In this document: positions 26,457-32,858 of the stretch, one piece after another
How the letters are laid out: every line of letters begins with the position of its first letter
Numbering within the stretch: position 1 is the stretch's first letter
Assembly: GCF_030812215.1 (NCBI RefSeq)
Contig: NZ_JAUSSG010000007.1
Location: forward strand, 186,001 to 250,000
DNA from: Variovorax boronicumulans
GTDB lineage: Bacteria; Pseudomonadota; Gammaproteobacteria; Burkholderiales; Burkholderiaceae_C
Reading direction: 5' to 3'
DNA: 64,000 nucleotides
Program-made: the position numbers and the translations under genes
The notes under the pieces: model-generated
What the model was told of the DNA's origin: nothing
Databases searched by the model: none
Seen by the model: the letters and a program-made list of their open reading frames with translations, nothing else

Positions 26457-27253
26457 CCACGACCGCCGCGTCCCCGCGGACCCGCCGGCCGCTGTTGAGC
26501 TACAGCGTCGACGGCTTGCCGGCCCGCGACGAACTGCTGTTCAAGTCCCTCGTGCGACTGCTGGACCACCGCACTCACCAGCAATGGACCTGGCAGGTAG
26601 AGCACGCCGACCTGCGCGTGGTGGGCGACCGGTTTCCGGTGGCGGCGCCCGACGATGCGCCCGACCGGGCGGTTCCACGGCTGACGCTCGGAGAAACGCC
26701 GCCACCGCATGGACCGTTCCTGCGGTTGCCGCTGCATGCCGACGCGCTCGAGGTCATGCTCAACCGGCTCGGCGCGATGGTGGTCCACGCCCGTGAACTC
26801 GGCCTGCCGCTCCCTGCCGGCCGGGACCGCAACGAACGGGGCGGGGGTGCACACGGCGAGGAATACCGCCTGTTGCGCTGGCCATCGGCCGCATTGCTCG
26901 ACACACCCATGCGCATGAAGCTCGCCGCGCTACTCGCGAGCCGTCCGGCTTCGCTCCATGCGCTGCAGCAGCGCTCGAACGCCGGCGCACAGGAGTGCGC
27001 CGACTTCATTGCGGCGCTCGAGCACGCGGGGTTCGTCGCAGGCACGGGCCATGGCGGCGTCGGCACGGGCTTCGCGGCCAGCCAGGCGCCCGAATCGCTC
27101 TGGCCCGATTCGCAGTCCCTGCCGGTCCCGGAGGTCTCGCCGGGCGCGGATGCGTCTCACGCGCTCGCCACGACGCGCGCTGCCGTGGCGCCTGGCCTGC
27201 TCGCACGCATCCGCAACCGCCTCGGGTTGCTGTCCTCCGGTTCGAAGGCCTGA
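26453..27253 (+). CDS. Uncharacterised first gene of the GTPase/Roadblock cassette
   Basis: A 266-residue soluble protein from the ATG at 26453; an in-frame ATG at 26432 is the alternative. No family is recognised with confidence. The central part (LLRWPSAALLDTPMRMKLAALLAS, then LHALQQRSNAGAQECADFIAALEHAGF) looks like a helical winged-helix-type bundle, and the end is Ala/Ser-rich with a basic tail (LLARIRNRLGLLSSGSKA). It ends 5 bp before the GTPase start, so it is almost certainly co-transcribed with it. It may be the partner or effector of the GTPase, by inference. Confidence 0.75.
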   Translation: MTTTAASPRTRRPLLSYSVDGLPARDELLFKSLVRLLDHRTHQQWTWQVEHADLRVVGDRFPVAAPDDAPDRAVPRLTLGETPPPHGPFLRLPLHADALEVMLNRLGAMVVHARELGLPLPAGRDRNERGGGAHGEEYRLLRWPSAALLDTPMRMKLAALLASRPASLHALQQRSNAGAQECADFIAALEHAGFVAGTGHGGVGTGFAASQAPESLWPDSQSLPVPEVSPGADASHALATTRAAVAPGLLARIRNRLGLLSSGSKA

Positions 27254-27258
27254 AGAAC

Positions 27259-27777
27259 GTGGAACACAAGATTCTTTTCACCGGCACCATGGGCACCGGC
27301 AAGACCACGGCCATTGCCGCTGTGAGCGAGATCGCGCCGGTCCGCACCGAGGTGCGCAACAGCGATGCCTCGGTCGCCAAGGCCACCACCACGGTGGGCC
27401 TCGACTACGGCGAGCTCACGCTGGACAACGGCGAGAAGCTGCGCCTGTACGGCACGCCGGGCCAGATCCGCTTCGACTTCATGTGGCGAATCCTCGCGCG
27501 CGGCGCGCTCGGCCTTGTGATCCTGGTCGACAACAGCCGCCCCGACCCGCTGGCAGACCTGGAGGTGTATCTCGACGGCTTCGACGAGCTCATCGAGAAG
27601 ACCGCCTGCGTGGTCGCGGTGGGGCGCATGGAGATCCATCCGGAGCCGGACCTCGAAGCCTACGCCCGGCGCATGCAGGACAAGGGCGTGATGTGCCCGG
27701 TCCTCGCGGCCAACGTGACCGATCCGCAGCAGGTGGCGCAGTTGCTCGAACTGCTGCTGATCCAGCTCGAAGCCTGA
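27259..27777 (+). CDS. MglA-like small GTPase
   Basis: A 172-residue Ras-like bacterial GTPase. The GTG at 27259 is the start because the fold begins directly with EHKILFTGTMGTGKTT. The P-loop is GTMGTGKT; switch II is YGTPGQIRFDFMW, with the TPGQ form usual in this group. A conserved Thr/Val stretch (TTTVGLDYGE) is switch I. The G4 position, normally NKxD or NrxD, reads VAVGRMEIHPEPD, so the Asn and Asp that select guanine appear to be lost. Such GTPases usually act with Roadblock/LC7 proteins as regulators, and two of these follow here. Confidence 0.88.
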   Translation: MEHKILFTGTMGTGKTTAIAAVSEIAPVRTEVRNSDASVAKATTTVGLDYGELTLDNGEKLRLYGTPGQIRFDFMWRILARGALGLVILVDNSRPDPLADLEVYLDGFDELIEKTACVVAVGRMEIHPEPDLEAYARRMQDKGVMCPVLAANVTDPQQVAQLLELLLIQLEA

Positions 27778-27797
27778 GCACGACACCGCCGCTGCTG

Positions 27798-27827
27798 TTT
27801 CTTCTTTCTTTCCTTCCTCTTTTCCCC
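27798..27827 (+). repeat. 30-base pyrimidine-only tract
   Basis: All 30 bases are C or T, mostly T-rich TTTC/TTCC runs ending in CCCC, between the GTPase stop and the Roadblock gene. It is an unusual composition for this GC-rich genome and could weaken ribosome binding nearby or serve as a Rho-loading region. Confidence 0.6.
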
Positions 27828-27848
27828 GCAACGCCGGACCCCAGCCAC

Positions 27849-28232
27849 ATGAACATCGCACCCCGAATCAAGGACGCCGCCGACAAGGCCGTGGACACGC
27901 TCATGCGCGAGATCAAGGGCGTGAAGGCCGTCGTGATCGCGACCGAGGACGGCCTCGAGCTGGCCGCGCGCGCGGAGAACACCGCACAGGTCGCACGCAT
28001 GTCGGCCATCGCGAGCTCGTTGGCCGCGCTTGGCGCGGTGGCCGGTGTGGAGAGCGGGTTGGGGCAGTGCGAGAACGTCGCGATAGAGACCGCTTCGGGC
28101 CACATCCTGATGCTGCAGGCCCGCCACGAAGAGGTCGACCTGATCGTGAGCGTGGTGACAGGCAAGGACGCGGTGATCGGCCAGGTCCTGTATCTCTCCA
28201 AGCTGGCGACGCTCGCGCTGCAGCGCGCCTGA
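27849..28232 (+). CDS. Roadblock/LC7 domain protein 1
   Basis: A 127-residue single-domain Roadblock/LC7 (MglB-like) protein: an N-terminal helix, then VKAVVIATEDGLELAARAE, the helix MSAIASSLAALGAVAG and strands VAIETASGHILMLQA and DLIVSVVTGK. In known systems such dimers act as GTPase-activating or exchange factors for the MglA-like partner. A pyrimidine-only stretch of 30 bases lies between the GTPase and this gene. No clear Shine-Dalgarno precedes the ATG. Confidence 0.88.
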   Translation: MNIAPRIKDAADKAVDTLMREIKGVKAVVIATEDGLELAARAENTAQVARMSAIASSLAALGAVAGVESGLGQCENVAIETASGHILMLQARHEEVDLIVSVVTGKDAVIGQVLYLSKLATLALQRA

Positions 28233-28326
28233 ACGTCCCGTCTTTTTTTCTTTCACAAACGGCCGGCGCTCATCACTCGCCCGGGCGGCGGCCGATCCTC
28301 AGGGCGATGGACTACGAAAGACTTTG

Positions 28327-28686
28327 ATGGCAAATATCAAGCAATCCATGGATGAATTGATGACGATCGACGGCGCACTGTGCGCTGCGCTGGTCGACTC
28401 CGGCAGCGGCATGGTCCTGGGGCAAGTGGGTTCGGGCGTCGACCTGGAAGTGGCCGCTGCGGGCAACACCGAGGTGGTGCGCGCCAAGCTCAAGACGATG
28501 AAGGCGCTCGGCCTGAACGACGTGATCGAGGACATCCTGATCACGCTCGGTCGCCAGTACCACATCATCCGGCCGTTGAACAAGCACGAAGGCCTGTTCG
28601 TCTACCTGGTGCTCGACAAGGCGAAGTCGAACCTCGCACTTGCACGTCGCAAGACGCAAGACGTGGAGCAAGGGCTGGCCGTCTGA
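28327..28686 (+). CDS. Roadblock/LC7-like protein 2
   Basis: A 119-residue protein with a more divergent Roadblock fold: GALCAALVDSGSGMVLGQVG, then VDLEVAAAGNTEVVRAKLKTM, VIEDILITLGRQYHIIRPL and GLFVYLVLDKAKSNLALAR. The ATG at 28327 follows a TTG in frame. This type often sits beside MglA-like GTPases in betaproteobacteria. It closes the four-gene cassette; the next gene is on the other strand. Confidence 0.8.
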   Translation: MANIKQSMDELMTIDGALCAALVDSGSGMVLGQVGSGVDLEVAAAGNTEVVRAKLKTMKALGLNDVIEDILITLGRQYHIIRPLNKHEGLFVYLVLDKAKSNLALARRKTQDVEQGLAV

Positions 28687-28747
28687 GTCCGGGTACAGCG
28701 ACGGCGCGCTGCCGGCGAGCGGGCAGCGTGCCGGGCGGGCAGGGCGC

Positions 28748-29356
28748 TCAGGCTCTTTGGGCGATTCGCATGATGGCGTCGTAGATCTCGTTCTCCGCAT
28801 CCGCCGGATCGAACTCGCCCGCGGCGGCGGCAAACGACACGGCCTCCGCCGCACCCAGCATCGCGCGCATCGCTGCCGGCGCTATCGGGTGTTTTGCAAA
28901 CGGCTGCAGCGCATTGCGGCACTTCACGAGGAACCCGGCCTCGAGCTCCTTCTTCAAGGCGTCGAGCTCGGGCGAACCGGCCAGCGCAGCGCTGACGCCG
29001 GGCATCTCGCGCCCCATCTCCATGACGCAGTTGACGTAGGCGGCGGCGATCACCTTCGCCACGGCGGGGAGCGATTTTCCCGATGCCTGCAGGGCCTCGT
29101 CCATGAGGGCGTGCTGCCGGCTGTCGTATTCCCCGTAGAGGACGCCGAGCAGGCCGGTGCGCGTGCCGAAATGGTCGTACACGACGGGCTTGGTGACCCC
29201 CGCGCGCTCGGCCAGGTAGCCCAGCGTGAGCGCATCGGTTCCTTCGCTGCGCACGATGGCCCAGGCGACGTCCAGCAGCTGGCGGCCGCGCTCGTCCTTG
29301 GGAAGGCGTTTCCTGGTTGCGACCTGCACAACCGGTTCCATCTGCTTGCTTGACAT
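28748..29356 (-). CDS. TetR-family repressor
   Basis: A 202-residue regulator. The N-terminal HTH reads LTLGYLAERAGVTKPVVYDHFGTRTGLLGVLYGEY (residues about 43-77), typical TetR. The C-terminal ligand domain is helical and not assigned to a ligand. It is divergent from the quinone reductase gene, and the 62-bp gap holds two related dyads, so it most likely represses that gene and itself, with a quinone or electrophile as likely inducer (inference). Confidence 0.92.
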   Translation of the reverse strand: MSSKQMEPVVQVATRKRLPKDERGRQLLDVAWAIVRSEGTDALTLGYLAERAGVTKPVVYDHFGTRTGLLGVLYGEYDSRQHALMDEALQASGKSLPAVAKVIAAAYVNCVMEMGREMPGVSAALAGSPELDALKKELEAGFLVKCRNALQPFAKHPIAPAAMRAMLGAAEAVSFAAAAGEFDPADAENEIYDAIMRIAQRA

Positions 29357-29364
29357 TGTTAATC

Positions 29365-29393
29365 TACCAAAGGTAACCTACTAACAGTAGTTT
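29365..29393. promoter_or_regulatory. Paired TetR operator candidates
   Basis: Two adjacent dyads lie in the divergent gap: TACC-AAA-GGTA (29365-29375) and CTACT-AAC-AGTAG (29378-29390, with matching outer A/T pairs). They share a TAC-N-GTA pattern and their centres are 14 bp apart. This fits a TetR dimer pair covering both promoters. Confidence 0.55.
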
Positions 29394-29418
29394 AAACCCA
29401 ACCCCACAAGGAAGCGCC

Positions 29419-30054
29419 ATGCATGCCCTCATCGTTGTCAGCCATCCCGATTCCCAGTCCCTCACGCATGCTGTCGCACGCTCGTTCGCGGAGGGCGTTG
29501 CGGAGTCCGGCGCGCACACCGCCGAAATCGCCGACATCGCTGCAGAAGGCTTCCAGGCGGCCTTCAACCAAGCCGACCGTGCCGCCTATTTTCTCCAAAA
29601 GCCTTTGCCATCGGAGATCCTGCGCGAGCAGGAGCGCATCGACCGGGCCGACGCACTCGTGCTGGTCTATCCCGTGTACTGGTGGTCGTTTCCCGGCCAA
29701 CTCAAAGGCTGGATCGACCGCGTGTTCTCCAACGGATGGGCCTACGACGAGGCGCCGGACGGCACGCTAGGAAAGCGACTCGGCCGCCTGGCCGTCCACC
29801 TGATCGGCATCGGCGGCGCAGACGGGGGCACCTATGCGCGGCACTACGACAAGGCAATGCGCACGCAGATCGACCACGGCATCTTCGATTTCTGCGGCGC
29901 GCGCGTCGTCACTTCGGAGTTCCTGCTCGATGTGAACGGGCAAGCCGCGGCGTCACATGTCGTCACGGCGCGGGCCCTCGGCGGCAATGCGTTTGCGAAG
30001 GCGGCGCCAGGCGGCATCCCGCTCTCCGAGGTTGCCGAAGAACTGCCGGGCTGA
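29419..30054 (+). CDS. NAD(P)H:quinone oxidoreductase, flavodoxin-like fold
   Basis: A 211-residue flavoprotein of the NQO1/KefF/MdaB group, expected to reduce quinones by two electrons. The N-terminus MHALIVVSHPDSQSLTHAVARSF is the FMN/FAD phosphate loop, LVLVYPVYWWSFPGQLKGWIDRVF is the family signature, and LIGIGGADGGTYARH follows. Cytoplasmic, no signal peptide. It is transcribed away from the TetR gene and probably controlled by it. The electron donor and true substrate are not visible in the sequence. Confidence 0.9.
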   Translation: MHALIVVSHPDSQSLTHAVARSFAEGVAESGAHTAEIADIAAEGFQAAFNQADRAAYFLQKPLPSEILREQERIDRADALVLVYPVYWWSFPGQLKGWIDRVFSNGWAYDEAPDGTLGKRLGRLAVHLIGIGGADGGTYARHYDKAMRTQIDHGIFDFCGARVVTSEFLLDVNGQAAASHVVTARALGGNAFAKAAPGGIPLSEVAEELPG

Positions 30055-30141
30055 GGCGAACACAGAGGGCATCCCGCACGCATTTCCGAAAGAAAGCAGT
30101 GCGGGTCGGCACCTCGTGTCGGGGGACCGTTTTCGATCCGG

Positions 30142-30204
30142 ATCGTCGGGCGCATGGTGCTGAACCGCAACCCCGACAACTTCTTCGCCAAGACCGAACA
30201 GGTC
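30142..30204 (+). pseudogene. Catalase remnant
   Basis: Translation gives VGRMVLNRNPDNFFAKTEQV, which matches the conserved catalase segment V-G-(R/K)-M-V-L-N-R-N-P-x-N-(Y/F)-F-A-E-x-E-Q. Nothing catalase-like precedes or follows, and the frame runs on into unrelated sequence up to the next gene. It is a short relic of a lost catalase gene; the Glu after Ala is changed to Lys. Confidence 0.7.
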
Positions 30205-30255
30205 TGGCCCTCGCAGCCTCGCCGGACGAGCGATGCGGGTGTCGGAAATTTCCCT

Positions 30256-30283
30256 CTTGAAATCCGCGATGGCTTGCCTATCT
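30256..30283 (+). promoter_or_regulatory. Sigma-32-like heat-shock promoter
   Basis: TTTCCCTCTTGAA ends in a -35 box CTTGAA (30256-30261); 15 bases later comes CCTATCT (30277-30283), close to the CCCCATNT -10 of RpoH promoters. It lies about 45 bp before the small gene that leads two Hsp20 genes. A 10-bp direct repeat GTCGGAAATT (30241-30250 and 30292-30301) flanks it. Confidence 0.6.
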
Positions 30284-30326
30284 TTTCTTCCGTCGGAAAT
30301 TGGTCGACCGAAAAGGAGGTATTGAA

Positions 30327-30662
30327 ATGACCATGAACTTGCTCAAGCAAATCGCCGGCTCTCGCTTGCCAGTCACGTTCTATCGCAACGAAGACATCGA
30401 CGGAGTCAGGGTGCTCCGGGCCGCCGGCCTCATCGTGGCGCTGGTGCCATCGCCCTCGAACCCGTTGTCCCTGTCGGGCGCTCCCTCGGCCGCCCAGGTG
30501 CTGGCGGTGACCCAGAAGGGACGCGAGGAACTGGCGAAATTCAGCTATCCGGAATCCCCGCCGCCGCGATGGCGGAACCGTTCCCCGCGGATCACCGCGT
30601 GGCGCCACTTGGGCGCCAGCGGCCCGCCGCGATCGGCCGATGCGCACACCTTGCCGCAGTAG
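30327..30662 (+). CDS. Uncharacterised small heat-shock-linked protein
   Basis: A 111-residue protein whose ATG at 30327 follows a near-perfect Shine-Dalgarno AAAAGGAGGT (30311-30320). The first 70 residues look folded (LLKQIAGSRLPVTFYRNEDIDGVRVLRAAGLIVALV, then AAQVLAVTQKGREELAKF); the tail is Pro/Arg-rich and probably disordered. I recognise no domain. The segment ALVPSP...VLAVTQKGREEL resembles the end of some winged-helix proteins. It lies behind the heat-shock promoter and 51 bp before the first hsp20, so it is probably heat-induced. Confidence 0.7.
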   Translation: MTMNLLKQIAGSRLPVTFYRNEDIDGVRVLRAAGLIVALVPSPSNPLSLSGAPSAAQVLAVTQKGREELAKFSYPESPPPRWRNRSPRITAWRHLGASGPPRSADAHTLPQ

Positions 30663-30713
30663 GCCTCGGCCCGAAACCCGTTTTCCAGATTCCAGATTCT
30701 TGGAGGTTCCAAC

Positions 30714-31151
30714 ATGTACCGATCTTTCTTCCCACGCGACATGCTCGCCGAGATGGATCGCCTGCAGCGGGACATGCAGCAGGCATTCGACCTGGCACCC
30801 ACCATCCGCGGCTTTGGCAGCAACGGATTCCCCGCACTGAATGTCGGCGCGACGCCGCAGGCGGTGGAGATCTATGCGTTTGCGCCCGGTGTCGATCCGG
30901 CCACGCTGGAAGTCAATCTCGAGCGCGGCCTGCTGACCATCGCGGGCGAGCGCAAGAGCGTGCTGCCCGCAGCCGAGGCGAAGGCGGCCGTCCACATCAA
31001 CGAGCGCTTCGAGGGCGCGTTCCGCCGGATGCTCACGCTGCCCGACGATGCCGACCCGGAGGCGGTCGAGGCCAGGCTGCGCGACGGCGTGCTGCGCATC
31101 ACCATCCGCCGCCGCGCGTCGGCCCAGCCCCGCCGCATTTCCGTCCAGTGA
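30714..31151 (+). CDS. Small heat-shock protein Hsp20 (copy 1)
   Basis: A 145-residue alpha-crystallin family holdase. The N-terminal arm is MYRSFFPRDMLAEMDRLQRDMQ. The crystallin domain runs from about residue 40 (VEIYAFAPGVDPATLEVNLERGLLTIAGERK) to GVLRITIRRR, and the IxI-type tail is RISVQ. It prevents aggregation of unfolded proteins. It is followed closely by a second hsp20 that is quite different in sequence; such unlike pairs may form mixed oligomers. TTGGAGG upstream is a good ribosome site. Confidence 0.93.
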   Translation: MYRSFFPRDMLAEMDRLQRDMQQAFDLAPTIRGFGSNGFPALNVGATPQAVEIYAFAPGVDPATLEVNLERGLLTIAGERKSVLPAAEAKAAVHINERFEGAFRRMLTLPDDADPEAVEARLRDGVLRITIRRRASAQPRRISVQ

Positions 31152-31173
31152 TGAGATCAAGGAGATGAACACC

Positions 31174-31593
31174 ATGAGCAACGACATCCAGACCCAACGC
31201 GCCGGCGGGCCCGGTGCTCCCGAACATGCCGACCTGAAGCAGGCGGCGCCGCGCTATGGCAATGCGGCGTTGACGCCGCCCGTGGACGTGGTCGAGGATG
31301 CGGGCGGCATCACCCTGTACGCGGACCTGCCCGGCGTCTCGCGCGAGAACCTGAACCTTCATGTCGAGGCGGAGACCCTGACCATCGAGGCCGAGTCCGG
31401 ATTGACGGTGCCCGACGGCCTGAAGACCAGCCATACCGAGGTCGGGCTCGGGCGGTTCCGCCGCGTGTTCACACTCAGCAAGGAACTGGACACGGAGAAG
31501 GTTTCGGCCGAACTCGCGCAAGGCGTGTTGACGCTGCGAATTCCCAAGGCCGAACATGCCAAGCCGAGGAGGATCGACATCCAGGTCGCCTGA
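31174..31593 (+). CDS. Small heat-shock protein Hsp20 (copy 2)
   Basis: A 139-residue alpha-crystallin family protein: VDVVEDAGGITLYADLPGVSRENLNLHVEAETLTIEAE, then FRRVFTLSKELDTEKVSAELAQGVLTLRIPK and tail RRIDIQV. The ATG at 31174 is chosen over the in-frame ATG at 31165 because AAGGAGA (31159-31165) would touch the earlier codon but is well spaced from 31174. It is transcribed with the first hsp20 (22 bp gap). Confidence 0.93.
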   Translation: MSNDIQTQRAGGPGAPEHADLKQAAPRYGNAALTPPVDVVEDAGGITLYADLPGVSRENLNLHVEAETLTIEAESGLTVPDGLKTSHTEVGLGRFRRVFTLSKELDTEKVSAELAQGVLTLRIPKAEHAKPRRIDIQVA

Positions 31594-31627
31594 GCGGCCG
31601 GCCGCTCGAGAGCCCTCGACGGCGTTC

Positions 31628-31661
31628 GACGGCGGTGGTCCTTCCGGCCGCCGCCGCCGTC
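31628..31661. terminator. Hairpin between convergent hsp20 and cio operons
   Basis: An 11-pair stem (31628-31638 with 31651-31661, one G-T pair) and 12-base loop, followed by ATTTC on the + side. A 14-base palindrome AGCGGCCGGCCGCT lies just before it. The T-tract is weak, so it may be a terminator of both converging operons or only a stem. Confidence 0.4.
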
Positions 31662-31711
31662 ATTTCAATCGGCCTTCCTTCGAGCCTGGCGACATCGCTC
31701 GCCGTCGCAGG

Positions 31712-31870
31712 TTACCGCGAGAGCCCGACCGCAGCCATCAGGAAGCGGAACACGACCGCCACCACGAACATCACGCCAACGCTCGCGAGCCAGATACCGG
31801 CGAGCCAGCCGAGGCGGCGCCGCCAGTTGCGTGGCGGGCGCGCGGTGCCTTCAGTGGTATCCGTCGCCAT
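31712..31870 (-). CDS. DUF2474-like small membrane protein of the cio operon
   Basis: A 52-residue protein, MATDTTEGTARPPRNWRRRL followed by one hydrophobic helix (residues about 21-46). Its ATG lies 20 bases inside the end of the cydB gene on the same strand, so translation is coupled. Small single-helix proteins of the DUF2474 family are commonly found directly after cyanide-insensitive cydAB genes, as CydX is after cydAB. It is probably an accessory subunit of the oxidase. The basic stretch RNWRRR before the helix places the N-terminus in the cytoplasm. Confidence 0.75.
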   Translation of the reverse strand: MATDTTEGTARPPRNWRRRLGWLAGIWLASVGVMFVVAVVFRFLMAAVGLSR

Positions 31871-32858
31871 GCCGCACCTTGCCGCGAAAGACCCAATAGC
31901 TCCAAGCCGTGTACATGAGGATGACCGGAATGATCAGCAGCGCGCCCACCAGCGCGAAGCCCAGGCTCTGTGGCGGGCCGGCCGCCTGCCAGATCGAGAT
32001 GTCCGGCGGAATCACGTTCGGCCAGAGGCTGATGCCCAGGCCCGTGTAGCCGAGGAACAGCAGCGCGAGCGTCAGCACGAAGGGCGCGGCATGCCCGTCG
32101 CCGCGCAGCGTGTGCAGCAGCCGCCAGCTGGCCACGCCCACCAGGAGCGGCACCGGCAAGAAGTACAGCAGGTTCGGCAGCGTGAACCAGCGCCGCGAAA
32201 TGGCCTCGTGCGCGAGCGGCGTCCACACGCTCAGCATGCCGATCACCGCGAGCATCGCCCACACCAGGGGCCGCGCGAGCGCGCGCATGCGCTGCTGCAG
32301 TTCGCCCTCGGTCTTCATCACGAGCCAGGTGGCACCGAGCAGCGCATAGGCGGCGACCAGCGCGAGGCCGGTGAATATTGAGAAAGGCGAGACCCAGTCG
32401 AACGGGCCGCCCGAGAAGTTGCCGTCGACCACCTTCAGCCCGTTGAGAAACGCGCCCAGCGTCACGCCCTGGAAGAAGGTGGCGGTGAACGAACCGCCGA
32501 TGAACGCCGCGTCCCACCAGCGGCGCTTTCCCGCGCGCGCCTTGAAGCGGAACTCGAAGGCCACGCCGCGAAAGACGAGCCCGACCAGCATGAGGATGAG
32601 CGGCAGGTAGAACGCGCTCAATATCACCGCATAGGCCAGCGGAAACGCCGCCAGCAGGCCGGCGCCGCCGAGCACCAGCCAGGTCTCGTTGCCGTCCCAC
32701 ACGGGCGCGACGGTGTTCATCATCACGTCGCGGTCTTCCTTGGCGGGCACGAGGGGAAAGAGGATGCCGATGCCCAGGTCGAAGCCGTCCATCACCACGT
32801 ACATCATGATCCCGAAGAGGATGATCACGGCCCAGATCAGCGGAAGGTCAATGCCCAT
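31851..32858 (-). CDS. cydB: Cytochrome bd-type quinol oxidase subunit II
   Basis: A 335-residue integral membrane protein with eight or more hydrophobic helices. MGIDLPLIWAVIILFGIMMYVVMDGFDLGIGIL and NTVAPVWDGNETWLVLGGAGLLAAFP are CydB/CioB signatures. It pairs with CydA to reduce oxygen to water with quinol. The ATG at 32858 lies 11 bases inside the cydA 3' end, so the two are coupled. A 52-residue accessory gene follows. Confidence 0.95.
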   Translation of the reverse strand: MGIDLPLIWAVIILFGIMMYVVMDGFDLGIGILFPLVPAKEDRDVMMNTVAPVWDGNETWLVLGGAGLLAAFPLAYAVILSAFYLPLILMLVGLVFRGVAFEFRFKARAGKRRWWDAAFIGGSFTATFFQGVTLGAFLNGLKVVDGNFSGGPFDWVSPFSIFTGLALVAAYALLGATWLVMKTEGELQQRMRALARPLVWAMLAVIGMLSVWTPLAHEAISRRWFTLPNLLYFLPVPLLVGVASWRLLHTLRGDGHAAPFVLTLALLFLGYTGLGISLWPNVIPPDISIWQAAGPPQSLGFALVGALLIIPVILMYTAWSYWVFRGKVRHGDGYH

